Of a DNA stretch of 64,000 nt, positions 21,938-33,000 are shown in pieces. Made by a program: the position numbers and the translations under genes. Source of the stretch: Pachyseris speciosa (taxonomy: Eukaryota > Cnidaria > Anthozoa > Scleractinia > Pachyseridae); the NCBI GenBank assembly GCA_016490735.1, contig JAEMWC010000039.1, forward strand, positions 541,001 through 605,000, read 5' to 3'. Below the pieces are notes generated by a model, which was not told where the DNA came from, did no database searches, and saw only the letters and a list, made by a program, of their open reading frames with translations. Each line of letters begins with the position of its first letter. Position 1 is the stretch's first letter.

Positions 21938-22725
21938 CAACAACGGGAGGTGGACAGCGGCGATACGTTCAAGGAAGACAGGCCAATTTTGTGGAGGGTC
22001 CTTTTGAAAACTCAGGTGATTATGACACATTTGCTTTTAAGACAGAAGAATAGACTCGTTCTTAATCGACGTCAGCTGGGCCAATGATCTCTGTGAGAGT
22101 CAAGGGATATCACTGCCTTCGCCACCCATGATGGAATATTTCGGTACAAACGTCTAAGCTTTTGTGTAAATGCTGCCCCCAAAAAGTATCAGCATGTCAT
22201 CACCCAGCCAATGGCAGGCCTACAAGGTGTGGCTAACATAGCAGATGATCTTATCGTTCATGATCGAGACACAGAAGAACATGACAAGAACTTACGTAGT
22301 GTGTTGGAGCGACTTAGTGAGAAGGAGCTGACTGTGAAAGCTGATAACTGCACATTCCGGATGAACAGAGTGGTGTTCATGGGTCTTTTGCTTAGCAAGC
22401 TTGGAATTGGGCCGACGGAGGAAAAAGGTGAAGCAATTGTAGAAGCAAGTAAACCACAGACACCTTCAGAAGTTCGTAGCTTCTTGGGGCTCGTTGGACT
22501 TAGTGCCAGGTTTATCCACCGCCGATCCTCTTAGGAGACTTGCGAGGCAAGGAGAACCGTTTGTGTCGGGTAAGGAGCAAGATGAATCATTCCAGAAATT
22601 GAAGAGTCAAGTGGCAAGTGCACCAGTTTTAGCTTACTTCGATAGGCACGCGTCCACCCGTGTAGTTGCTGGCGCCAGTCCGGAAGGGCTTGGAGCAGTG
22701 CCGGTGCAAGAGAAAAATGAAGAGA
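21938..22725 (+). pseudogene. Gypsy pol fragment, copy 1
   Basis: This is the continuation of the gypsy element after the LINE. 21,938-22,096 matches 62,224-62,391, then about 740 bp (end of protease and most of reverse transcriptase) is missing. The sequence resumes at GTCAAGGGATATCACTGCC. The reverse transcriptase catalytic ADDLIV motif (ANIADDLIVHDRD) is intact here, unlike in copy 2. The RNase H start reads VVAGASPEGLG, so the first catalytic Asp has become Gly. Homology with copy 2 stops at about 22,725. Confidence 0.8.
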
Positions 22726-23300
22726 ATGTTACTATTTATAATTAAATTATGTGAACCCCCATCCATTACAGGCAACAAAGATTCTTGAGAAAAACTAAAG
22801 AAAAGAGGAAATTTTGTAACTTTGTATCTACGTGTCAAGTTTTGAACTAGTTTTTTTGGTACCACAGATTGCATTGATCAATTTCAAGAGTTTTTTTTTT
22901 TTCATTTTCACGAAATATAGTGAACCAATACACAAGAATTTTATTGTTACATGTAGGTCGCATATTGACTAGGGGCCAAGATATTAAAACCTTTTTAGGC
23001 ATGATTGCCTTATATTCAGCATAAAATGACAAAAGACGTGGCAAAAATTTAAACTATTTATATTTCTTTTTTTTTTTTTGTTAGCCGCTTAGGTACACGT
23101 CTATTATTTCTATTTCCGTATTGTAACCGTTTTCTCCATTTTTACTTTGCTTCAGTGTTGCCCCTGAAGAAGGTTGGTCATGTCTCACCGTAATATATGG
23201 CATTAAAAGTTACCCTTTTCGACCATCATTTTGTTTCTTTGCCTTATATCTACCTTTTTATGGGATATATAATGATATATTGTTATTTCCGGTTTCACTT

Positions 23301-23352
<52 letters not shown>

Positions 23353-23576
23353 GACTGTACAGCGATTACTTTTGATATATCAGATTGTTATTATAAACAT
23401 TGAAATAGTTTGCCGGCAGGGATTCTTTAAAAGATTTCAAAGTTGTTTGATCTTTAGCTTGAGTGGGAATGCTGTTCCAGTGAACCCCTTAAAAACAACA
23501 TATATATAGTGGTATAAAATACGCAGGAAAAGAAATAGCTCGTATTAACAAATGACTTCATTTTCTCTATGTATAG
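22726..23576. other. No gene; probable intron or upstream flank of the RTK
   Basis: AT-rich, with a (TAA)n tract at about 23,301-23,352. No exon is recognised. It leads into the splice acceptor of the LamG exon. Confidence 0.5.
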
Positions 23577-24107
23577 GTATTCTGGTGGTGTAGAATTCAC
23601 AGGCGGATGGTGCCCTGGTAGCAAGGCCGCGTTCTTCCATAAACCTAAATCCAAAGCTATCCTGCCGAATGTAAACATCACAGACTGCGACTTTACCATA
23701 TCATTTTGGGTAAAGTACACTGGTCACGAGGGCCCAAACATAGCAGTGTGGTCAGACGGTGGAAAACTTACTTACTTTGCAATCGGGGAAAACAGTATTG
23801 AAGTACGTTCGTGGCATACCATTTACACATTGAAAGGGGTTAACGTTACAGTTGGCTATTGGAATCACGTCACCTTAACCTGTGAGCATTTTAACATAAA
23901 GATGTTTATCAACGGCACAGAAAGGGAATTAAAGCAGAAATGGAACCAAATGGCTTCTATAACCTCGCATAGTTACGAATCCTCCTGCATAGTTGGAAAT
24001 GATCTCAAACTGTTACCAAAAGGCCAAACGTCTGAAGGATATGTTTATGGATCTTTATGTAGCTCAATGGGCCTTATCTAGAAATCAAATTTCCAGCTTG
24101 TCCAAAG
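23577..24107 (+). pseudogene. RTK exon: LamG/concanavalin-like ectodomain
   Basis: The exon follows an acceptor (TGTATAG|G) and ends at a donor (CCAAAG|GTAACC). It encodes a jelly-roll domain: RYSGGVEFTGGW at the start, then DFTISFWVKYTG, VGYWNHVTLTCEHFNIKMFI and NGTEREL, typical of LamG/concanavalin A-like folds, with two N-glycosylation sites. Near 24,040 the frame shifts: the expected ending (DLYVAQWALSRNQISSL) reads in the next frame while the main frame stops at 24,081. With the downstream transmembrane and kinase exons on the same strand it most likely forms the receptor ectodomain. Linkage to those exons is inferred from order and strand. Confidence 0.7.
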
Positions 24108-26112
24108 GTAACCTTACAAAGACTACATCTTGTTTGCACCTCCGTGTATGATGAAGTAACGGAAACCCAATGTTTCTACTATTTTAGTGATAGGCCGTCC
24201 CCACCCGGTCAGGGAAATACGTTAAAGACCATCCCTTCAAAAATCCTCCTTTAATGAGCCATATGTTTGACTGCGCAATAAAATGTTCATGGCATTAATG
24301 ATCCGTAGGTAACTAGGAATTGGAAGATATTCCCAGCGTCATCGTTACCAACCTCCACTACTACCACTATTGTCAACCACTGAATCATCAGCAGTGCCGT
24401 CGTGTTTAAATAGGAGCTTAATGATTGTTGCTGTTGTGATATCATCATCACAGTCATCGTCATCATTGTCACCATCACCATCATCCATAGTTACGAGCAA
24501 AGTGCTCGCAATTTTCATCCGATCAGAAAAGTTTACCGCCTGAGAATTCCCCAACATGGAATAGAAAATGTTTGACTGTCCAAACCCTTAATTAAAGCAA
24601 AGTGACGTCAAACCAAAATATAATTACATTCCTAGAAAATTCTCGCGCACCAGATCGAACGCGTAGCGTGTTCCCTGAGCCAAAGTGACAGTCGTGCGGG
24701 TTTTTGTCTGTTCACTAAATCAATCAAATTGCTATTTGCTGTACTTAAGCTGTCGGCACTTTGTTCACACGTGTTCATCAGGGACACCTAAGAGCAAGTT
24801 ATGGTAGACTGTATCTGTTCGTTGGAGGGTAGTTCTCCTTAGGCTTTCGGCGTCGTCATTTTCGGCGTTGGATTTTCGTAACTGACACGTTGGAAAATCA
24901 TAGCCCCTGAGGTTTTTGGAAAGGTCGTAATTGCTGTTTTTGGCAGTCAAAAACGTCAGCTACCATTTTCAGGAAAAAATAGTTCCCAAGAAAGTTCGTG
25001 GGAAGTTCATTTCACCCAGTATTTTCTCAAAGGAAGGTTTTGTTACGTTATTTAGTATATCGATAATCAGGAGAAATCTGCTAAGTTCAGCCCTGCGCGC
25101 ACTATTGGATGCTTTGTTGCTCACTTCGTAGGCCTTAATTCAAAAATTAGTGAGCCAGTTAGCCGTGACGGCCATTCAACTGCGAAAAAAAAAAAAGCAA
25201 CAACAACATGGCGCGCGATTATTTTTTATTTGCACAGTCGAAGCAATAGCCAACAGTACTTCTGAATTCTTCCCAACCGGCCACCGCTTCTCATTACTCT
25301 CTCGAACGGTACACTCAGCTCGGAGACAAACTATTTTATAACAGAGAATACAACTGTACTTAGTAACTTTACCACATGCATGCATTTCAACGGCTCAAAC
25401 CTATCTTTCTCCGGCGGTCGCCATCATTGCTATCTTTGAAAGGGTATGTCATCAAGTCGCGCCATCCTCGGTTTCCCGCCACTTGAATTACCCTTTACTC
25501 AACAGACACTACGTTACATGAATGTAAATTTATGCGTTAAATTCGATGCGCCTGAAAAAATCCGACATCTAAACTCAACACGCTTTTTAGACGTTGTATC
25601 CGTCTGGGCCAGAATTTAATTATGGCAGACGGTTTTATACGTCGCTATTCAGACGAATTTAATTCCTTGCATTAAATTGGTCTCGATTTTTTTCGTCTGA
25701 AATTCGACGTATAAACCACGCCTTTCTTTTGACTTCAGATCTGATTTAGTATAGACACCCCCAGACTTCACTATTATAGGTCAAGATTGGGGAAATCATT
25801 GAATAAACTCGTTAAACAGACTTCAAACACCATACGGTACACAAAATGCTTTTCCACAGCCATTTGGTTGAATTGGCATATGGCCCTTTGGGTGCTCCTA
25901 AATCATTTCAAGGTCAAATGAAAAACACTCAGGTTATCGTTTTGCACAAATTTGTAACTGCGTTGGGGGATAAATAATTATAAATGTAATTGAAAATGTA
26001 TGTGGGAGTGCATAGATATTTTATTATTTACCAAGTAGCAAATTATGAGAAAAAAGAGGTAAGATTTTAAGCAATGGTTAATTAATCTTAATACCACGTG
26101 AATAAAGCAAAC
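24108..26112. other. Intron-like, no gene seen
   Basis: No exon is recognised. There are short simple repeats (CAT/CAC-rich at about 24,430-24,490) and a possible MITE remnant around 25,540-25,740 with repeated GACG/CGTC blocks. Confidence 0.4.
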
Positions 26113-26612
26113 TGTTTTGAAACTGAGCAGTGAAAACGTAAAGCTTGTGGGATGTGGCTGGAGTGACAAGGATATACCTCACAAATGAATGTGATTTGGC
26201 CGAAAAAGCTGTCCATGGCTGCTAATGCTTGGGCTCAATCTTTGCTTTGGTAGATTTAAGGGGTAATGCCCGCTACCTTGTGGCCTTAGTGCCTTTAGAG
26301 TGGCTTCAGCTTACCAAATCACATTCATTTGTGAGGTATATCCTTGTCACTCCAGCCACATCCCACAGGCTTTACGTTTTCACTGCTTGTTTTATGGGTA
26401 TGTGGGTACGTGAGCCTGAGCATTAGCTATGCCATGCTGATGAGGCCTAACAAGGCCGAAACAGCTATCCATGGCTGCTAATGCTTGGGCTCAATCTTTG
26501 CTTTGGTAGATTTAAGGGGTAATGCCCGCTACCTTGTGGCCTTAGTGCCTTTAGAGTGGCTTCAGCTTACCAAATCACATTCATTTGTGAGGTATATCCT
26601 TGTTTTGAAACT
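26113..26612 (+). mobile_element. Hammerhead-ribozyme retroelement (retrozyme/Penelope-like)
   Basis: A 476-bp insertion (26,125-26,600) flanked by a perfect 12-bp target duplication, TGTTTTGAAACT (26,113-26,124 and 26,601-26,612). It has about 1.5 tandem copies of a 256-nt unit, with the CTA triplets at 26,222-26,224 and 26,478-26,480 one period apart. At the left end a 73-75 bp inverted copy (about 26,127-26,199) pairs with 26,314-26,386, with about one mismatch. One complete hammerhead-like motif and one 5'-truncated motif are present. No protein is encoded. Tandem copies, hammerheads, an inverted 5' piece and a short target duplication recall Penelope-like elements and metazoan retrozymes. 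The assignment rests on this architecture. Confidence 0.75.
26412..26492 (+). ncRNA. Hammerhead ribozyme candidate
   Basis: The core is CTGATGA (26,437-26,443), stem II GGCC-TAACAA-GGCC, GAAA (26,458-26,461), stem III CAGC-TATCCATG-GCTG, then the cleavage triplet CTA (26,478-26,480; NUH rule) followed by ATGCTTGGGCTC. That last strand pairs over 12 positions (with G-U) with GAGCCTGAGCAT at 26,412-26,423, giving stem I of a type I hammerhead. The oddity is 13 bases between that strand and CTGATGA; CAT next to the core could pair with ATG instead, leaving one extra G. Activity is therefore uncertain. A second, 5'-truncated motif lies at 26,199-26,236. Confidence 0.7.
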
Positions 26613-28260
26613 AAAGCGTATTCTACGCACTTAAGAGGCAGTCCCGCTAAAAGCGGTCCTCTCGACTTGGCGACCAAAAAAAGTTTTCCTTTATTTTTTG
26701 ACCATGAAAAGGGTTTGGTACACATGTTTAAAAAATGCTATAATTATTTTCCAATTCTTTATTTTTGCGCCGCCACAGGCCCAAATTGAATTTTGGCTCA
26801 CCTGCCCGAACTGATAGCGATCGAAAGTCTAAATTTCACAGATTTTGTCAAGCGCGCTCTGACTGCAAAAATCTAGCTCACTGAATTATATTTTGCTACA
26901 AGTTACAAGGTGTATTCAGTTAGTTCACAGACAAAATGTAGAAACTTACAAGAAAATATTACGTGTTCCAGCGTGATTAGAAGACACCCTTCTCTTGAGC
27001 CTTAATTTGCATATCGAAAGCTAACCAAATGAAAGGAAATAAATCTCAAATGTTTGGTCTAAATCGTGATAAAACGCCACATCAGAGCAAAGTCTATACT
27101 CCAATGAACTGGTATATCGCTTCAAACCGGCGGGTATCACCTTAGCTTCCACACACCACGAGCTCAAAATTGACGAAAATCCATGTGTTTACATAATTAT
27201 CGTTGGTGTCAAAGTCATTTGCATAATTCTAAAAATTGGCGAAAAGATATTTTTTTCCCGTTCAGATTCTTTTACTGGCCTTCTAAACAATGGGTCTTAA
27301 CTTTCTTTAATGATTGTATGCAATAAAAATTTTGTGTTGTGGTAAAACGTTGGATAAATGTGATCAGTCTTTATGGCTTGGGAGACCGACAGAGTAAACA
27401 TTGGCGGTTGTAAGTAGTCTATTGAATAAATTTTGTTAATTCACGTTGTGGACCACGAGATGGAAAATATCAAATTCTAAAGTTAAAGTTTTACAATTTG
27501 GTAATTGTAGATATTATATGCATCTTGAGGGGACACACAAACATAAAATACATTATGCTAATAATTTTGAAACAATACACTCACGGCCTGCCCACGGAGA
27601 AAATGCTCTGAATGCTTCCAACAAACACAAGCGACCCTATTCAATGGCACTACTTTCTGCAATTTTCTTTCCATCATTGATGGTTTTCATGCGGCTACGG
27701 TTTTCAAAGTTTCCAAGCTACAAACTCAACGTCGCGGACCGTTATATTAAACCAACAAGAATAACTTCGCCTGCTGTCTTGCGTTACATTGAACGTGACT
27801 ATGCTAATTGGTTTGTTTGTTGTGTCATGGGAAGGGAGGGGAGGGAACAAAATGTGGGAGGGGACGGAACAAATAAATAAGAAAATTTTCTGTTTTTCAA
27901 TACATGTATAGACAAGTATCTAATTGGTGAATAGCAAAAAAGTAATTCCTTCAATATTGTTTTAGTCCATCACACTGTCTCCAATAATATATCGAACCAG
28001 GGCTCGTGATCGAACACAAACTTGATACTAGATCTGCTATTAAGGTAAAGATTTTAATATCCGTAATCTGGAATTGTTAAACAGAACTTGAAAAGAGATT
28101 TGAAAAGCGGTTGGAAAAGGGTTATGTTGTTTGGAGAAACGATGACAAGCGAAGAAGATGCTGAAATTAGCCAGCTCTCACGACTGCGTGGGAAGCTAGC
28201 TGAAAATTGGAGCGCGAACTACTTACATTTTAAGCCGAAATTGGGAACGACTTCCTATTA

Positions 28261-28409
28261 AGGGAACAAAATGTGGGAGTGGACGGAACAAATTAATAAG
28301 AAAAAATTATTTTTTTGCAATACATGTATAGATAAGTATCTAATTGGTGGATAGCAAAAGAAAAAGGAATTCCTTCAATATTATTTCAGTCCATCACACT
28401 GTTTCCAAT
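28261..28409 (+). repeat. Diverged direct repeat of 27,841-27,990
   Basis: GGGAACAAAATGTGGGAG and the following 140 bases repeat the segment starting near 27,841 with substitutions and small insertions. The left arm ends where this second copy begins. Confidence 0.7.
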
Positions 28410-28606
28410 AAAAGACCTTTTTAGCTTGTAGAATTTGTTTTCCCAATGTAGACCATGTGATTTTCCCAAGGGGGTTTGCCTTTTGTCTTTTCATAAATTA
28501 TGCGTACCCATGCACGTGAATAAGGCGAAATTTCAAAGAAACAGTTCTCTAGGGTAACATCACGTGGTCTACATTGAGAAAACAAAATCTACAAGCTAAA
28601 AAGGTC
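28410..28606. mobile_element. MITE with about 50-bp terminal inverted repeats
   Basis: Ends read GACCTTTTTAGCTTGTAGAA ... and the inverse TCTACAAGCTAAAAAGGTC. The arms extend through CAATGTAGACCA(T/C)GTGA with a few mismatches. It is about 200 bp long, non-coding, and flanked by TA-rich sequence. Confidence 0.75.
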
Positions 28607-28829
28607 TATTATAGTGAACACTAACATGACGCGACTATACAATTCTGTGGTAGGAGTGGCCTGAAGTGACCGGCAACTACAGATGTATGGGCTTTCATTT
28701 TAACGGCATAATTAGCATTTTTCGTTTATTTTAGATACTGTATTGAATATACAGTAATTTGTGGACACGAGGTTTTTTTAGTAGTACCTAACCTTTGTCT
28801 TTTGCAACTCAGTGGAGTGCACATTTTAA

Positions 28830-29837
28830 CCCATTGGGGCCCAGCCGTTTTTACGCAATTTCGGAGTGATTTTCCAGCTATAAACGATCCATAGCATTTC
28901 GTGGCTCTTTATTTCAAACTACCATGGAAAAGGGGTGCTGTCCTAAGGCACTGGAGGCTCAAGGTTTCTGAAAACGTCATTCTGACGTAGCTGTTTTTTA
29001 TACGCGGAGCTAGAAGTACAGCTCAAGTTCGGTTTGCTTGCGATTTTTGCTAAGTTAATTTTTTTACAGCCATTTTTCATCTTTAGTGGCTGCCTGATGA
29101 GCATCGTTAAGCGTGACGGTAGCTAAGAGTCCACTTTCTCAAAGAATAGAGCAAGGTGATGTACTTTGTTGTCGAATTTGGCTTGTTACTCTACGAACTG
29201 GGAATCTGGCCGGTCGGACACATTTTGGACTCGACTATTGATGAATTTCTCGACCTACCGCCGCATATTTTGGAATTTGTGAGCATTGAAGATGACCACA
29301 AGGAGGAATTTTTGGCGTTAGCTCGGAGTGGCTGTATGTGAAAGAATTGGGGGAAGGAACGGGTGCTGTGAAAAATTCTCGTTATTTCTTAGCATCCGGC
29401 AATGCGGTCGAGATGTTGAAACTGGCGGGAAGGCCCGAATGCACTGGAACAAAAGGCTGTATCTACGCTCGGGAGAAGAATATGAACCAAAAATGTTATT
29501 TCTAAGCTAGAACAAGGACTGAATTAGTTTTTGATGGTTGAAGTTTGGGTTTTTGAAGATGATTTCTTTAAAAAACAAAAAGGCAAAAGGGAGCATTTTC
29601 GTCGCCTCTCTTTGACGTTAAAAATGGTCAGTTTCTTTCTTGTCCAAACTCAAAAGGCCATATTTGGTAAAAATCGTTACGTTTCTTGCGTTTATTGGAT
29701 ATCCAAATTTAGAGGACATTCCATTTCGTGCTCACAACTGACAGTTAAGGCAATATTCGTGCCATTGAGAAAATTGCAATGTTTTGAAGCATGGAAGTCT
29801 TGTTCGGCTGGTTTTGGCCGGCACGGGCGCCAATGGG
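28830..29837. mobile_element. Non-autonomous piggyBac-like element
   Basis: The left end TTAA|CCCATTGGGGCCC and right end GGGCGCCAATGGG|TTAA are inverted to each other and flanked by TTAA, as in piggyBac-type elements whose ends often start CCC. The length is 1,008 bp. A 61-codon frame at 29,156-29,341 has no recognisable domain. It is nested in the large TTAA element. Confidence 0.6.
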
Positions 29838-30041
29838 TTAAGGGCACAATTGTTTTTTGCACTTTTCTGCTTATTTCTATTCCTTACTCCTATTCTGCCA
29901 TAGAATAGGTGGATTAAAGATGACAGTGATCTGCCCACAGCTCGTCGCAAAATAGTCTGGATGGAGCAACTGAACCTGTCTTCGGCAGGCCGCGCATAGG
30001 CTCTTACCGATAGTGCTAGCACTTTTTGGCATTAATTCTAT

Positions 30042-33000
30042 TTAACATCGCGGTCTCCGCAATCAGTGCCTGGAAACTGCAAGAACCCCCTACCCTATTC
30101 CTCCATTATTTTCGTTTCCTAGGAATAGGAAGTCGTTCCCAATTTCGGCTTAAAATGTGAGTAGTTCGCGCTCCAATTTTCAGCTAGCTTCCCACGCAGT
30201 CGTGAGAGCCGGTTAATTTCAGCACCTTCTTCGCTTGTCATCGTTTCTCCATACAACATAACCCTTTTCCAACAACTTTTCAAATCTCTCTTCAAGTTCT
30301 GTTTAACAATTCCAGATTACGGATATTAAACTCTTTACCTTTATAGCAGATCTAGTTTTATTTCACTGGATCTTTTTAGTTTTGACCTGTACATGTCAAC
30401 ATGTGTCATAGCCTTTACACAGTTTTGCGGGTCAGGCCAATCCTATCCCACATCAAGTTTGTGTTCGATCACGAGCCCTGGTTCGATATATTATTGGAGA
30501 CAGTGTGATGGACTAAAACAATATTGAAGGAATTACTTTTTTGCTATTCACCAATTAGATACTTGTCTATACATGTATTGAAAAACAGAAAATTTTCTTA
30601 TTTATTTGTTCCGTCCCCTCCCACATTTTGTTCCCTCCCCTCCCTTCCCATGACACAACAAACAAACCAATTAGCATAGTCACGTTCAATGTAACGCAAG
30701 ACAGCAGGCGAAGTTATTCTTGTTGGTTTAATATAACGGTCCGCGACCTTGAGTTTGTAGCTTGGAAACTTTGAAAACCGTAGCCGCATGAAAACCATCA
30801 ATGATGGAAAGAAAATTGCAGAAAGTAGTGCCATTGAATAGGGTCGCTTGTGTTTGTTGGAAGCATTCAGAGCATTTTCTCCGTGGGCAGGCCGTGAGTG
30901 TATTGTTTCAAAATTATTAGCATAATGTATTTTATGTTTGTGTGTCCCCTCAAGATGCATATAATATCTACAATTACCAAATTGTAAAACTTTAACTTTA
31001 GAATTCGATATTTTCCATCTCGTGGTCCACAACGTGAATTAACAAAATTTATTCAATAGACTACTTACAACCGCCAATGTTTACTCTGTCGGTCTCCCAA
31101 GCCATAAAGACTGATCACATTTATCCAACGTTTTACCACAACACAAAATTTTTATTGCATACAATCATTAAAGAAAGTTAAGACCCATTGTTTAGAAGGC
31201 CAGTAAAAGAATCTGAACGGGAAAAAAATATCTTTTCGCCAATTTTTAGAATTATGCAAATGACTTTGACACCAACGATAATTATGTAAACACATGGATT
31301 TTCGTCAATTTTGAACTCGTGGTGTGTGGAAGCTAAGGTGAAACCCGCCGGTTTGAAGCGATATACCAGTTCATTGGAGTATAGACTTTGCTCTGATGTG
31401 GCTTTTTATCACGATTTAGACCAAACATTTGAGATTTATTTCCTTTCATTTGGTTAGCTTTCGATATGCAAATTAAGGCTCAAGAGAAGGGTGTCTTCTA
31501 ATCACGCTGGAACACGTAATATTTTCTTGTAAGTTTCTACATTTTGTCTGTGAACTAACTGAATACACCTTGTAACTTGTAGCAAAATATAATTCAGTGA
31601 GCTAGATTTTTGCAGTCAGAGCGCGCTTGACAAAATCTGTGAAATTTAGACTTTCGATCGCTATCAGTTCGGGCAGGTGAGCCAAAATTCAATTTGGGCC
31701 TGTGGCGGCGCAAAAATAAAGAATTGGAAAATAATTATAGCATTTTTTAAACATGTGTACCAAACCCTTTTCATGGTCAAAAAATAAAGGAAAACTTTTT
31801 TGGTCGCCAAGTCGAGAGGACCTCTTTTTAGCATTATTTTAGCACTTTTTTGGCAAAAAACAAGCACTGCTTTAAGCATTTAATGCTTTTTTTACGAGCA
31901 CTATCGGTAAGAACCTAGCCGCGCAAAGCCTGCATGGAAGGCGCTAGAAAAGAAAATGGAACTGTGGAAGCGGACGCGCGCGCTAACTCCCTCCCGTCCC
32001 GTCGCACTCCGTGCACTTTCCTCTCGCTTTTCCTCTCGCTTTCCCTCTCTAGTTATGCAGCTAGGGGAGAATACCAGATTGCTAAACCTTATTTCTGTCA
32101 TTTTCGAGCGAATCTGCGTTTTCAGTCGTCAGCGAAAGAGGAAAAGGATCTGCCAGCTGCACTTGTTATGCTCCTCTCGGGTTCAGACAACTTCTTGTTT
32201 TTAAACAAAATGTCATCAAAACAGGTAAATTTCCCGTCCTTCATAGCCTGCGTGACAGGCGTAGAAAGTGGATGGGAAGGAAGGGAAAAGGAAGACCTCT
32301 ACGGCCGCCACGCAGGCTAAGTCCTTGAGTATCACTTTGAAAATTTCCAGTTGAGAATAGAACGCTCCGTTCTAATTAACATCGCGGACTCCGCAATCAG
32401 TGCCTGGAAACTGCAAGAACCCCTACCCTATTCCTCCATTATTTTCGTTTCCTAGGAATAGGAAGTCGTTCCCAATTTCGGCTTAAAATGTAAGTAGTTC
32501 GCGCTCCAATTTTCAGCTAGCTTCCCACGCAGTCGTGAGAGCCGGTTAATTTCAGCACCTTCTTCGCTTGTCATCGTTTCTCCATACAACATAACCCTTT
32601 TCCAACAACTTTTCAAATCTCTCTTCAAGTTCTGTTTAACAATTCCAGATTACGGATATTAAACTCTTTACCTTTATAGCAGATCTAGTTTTATTTCACT
32701 GGATCTTTTTAGTTTTGACCTGTACATGTCAACATGTGTCATAGCCTTTGCACAGTTTTGCGGGTCAGGCCAATCCTATCCCACATCAAGTTTGTGTTCG
32801 ATCACGAGCCCTGGTTCGATATATTATTGGAGACAGTGTGATGGACTAAAACAATATTGAAGGAATTACTTTTTTGCTATTCACCAATTAGATACTTGTC
32901 TATACATGTATTGAAAAACAGAAAATTTTCTTATTTATTTGTTCCGTCCCCTCCCACATTTTGTTCCCTCCCCTCCCTTCCCATGACACAACAAACAAAC

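Larger units (their letters stand above)
7994..22725 (+). repeat. Segmental duplication, copy 1
   Basis: This interval is collinear with 48,982-63,750, in the same orientation. By eye the aligned parts are roughly 95% identical. Both copies contain the LINE 3' end, a foldback, the secreted-protein gene, a hairpin, a second LINE end and a gypsy element. Only copy 1 has the SINE (8,131-8,653) and the LINE at 16,704-21,937. Only copy 2 has the TA element, about 590 bp of LINE sequence at 59,276-59,860 and about 740 bp of gypsy sequence. The shared sequence begins at GACAATTGTTGTAAATTTT and ends at AGAAAAATGAAGAGA. Confidence 0.9.

Noticed and set aside
27446..27880. A 144-codon open frame repeated four times (also at 30,598, 32,931 and 35,236)
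   Set aside because: The repeats are near-identical because the DNA was recently copied. The frame shows no domain, lies in AT-rich transposon arms, and its conservation is not specific to codon positions as far as I can see.
31934..32320. A 128-codon open frame in the spacer of the tandem units
   Set aside because: It is low-complexity Ser/Leu-rich translation spanning a MITE remnant and is present only because the unit is duplicated.
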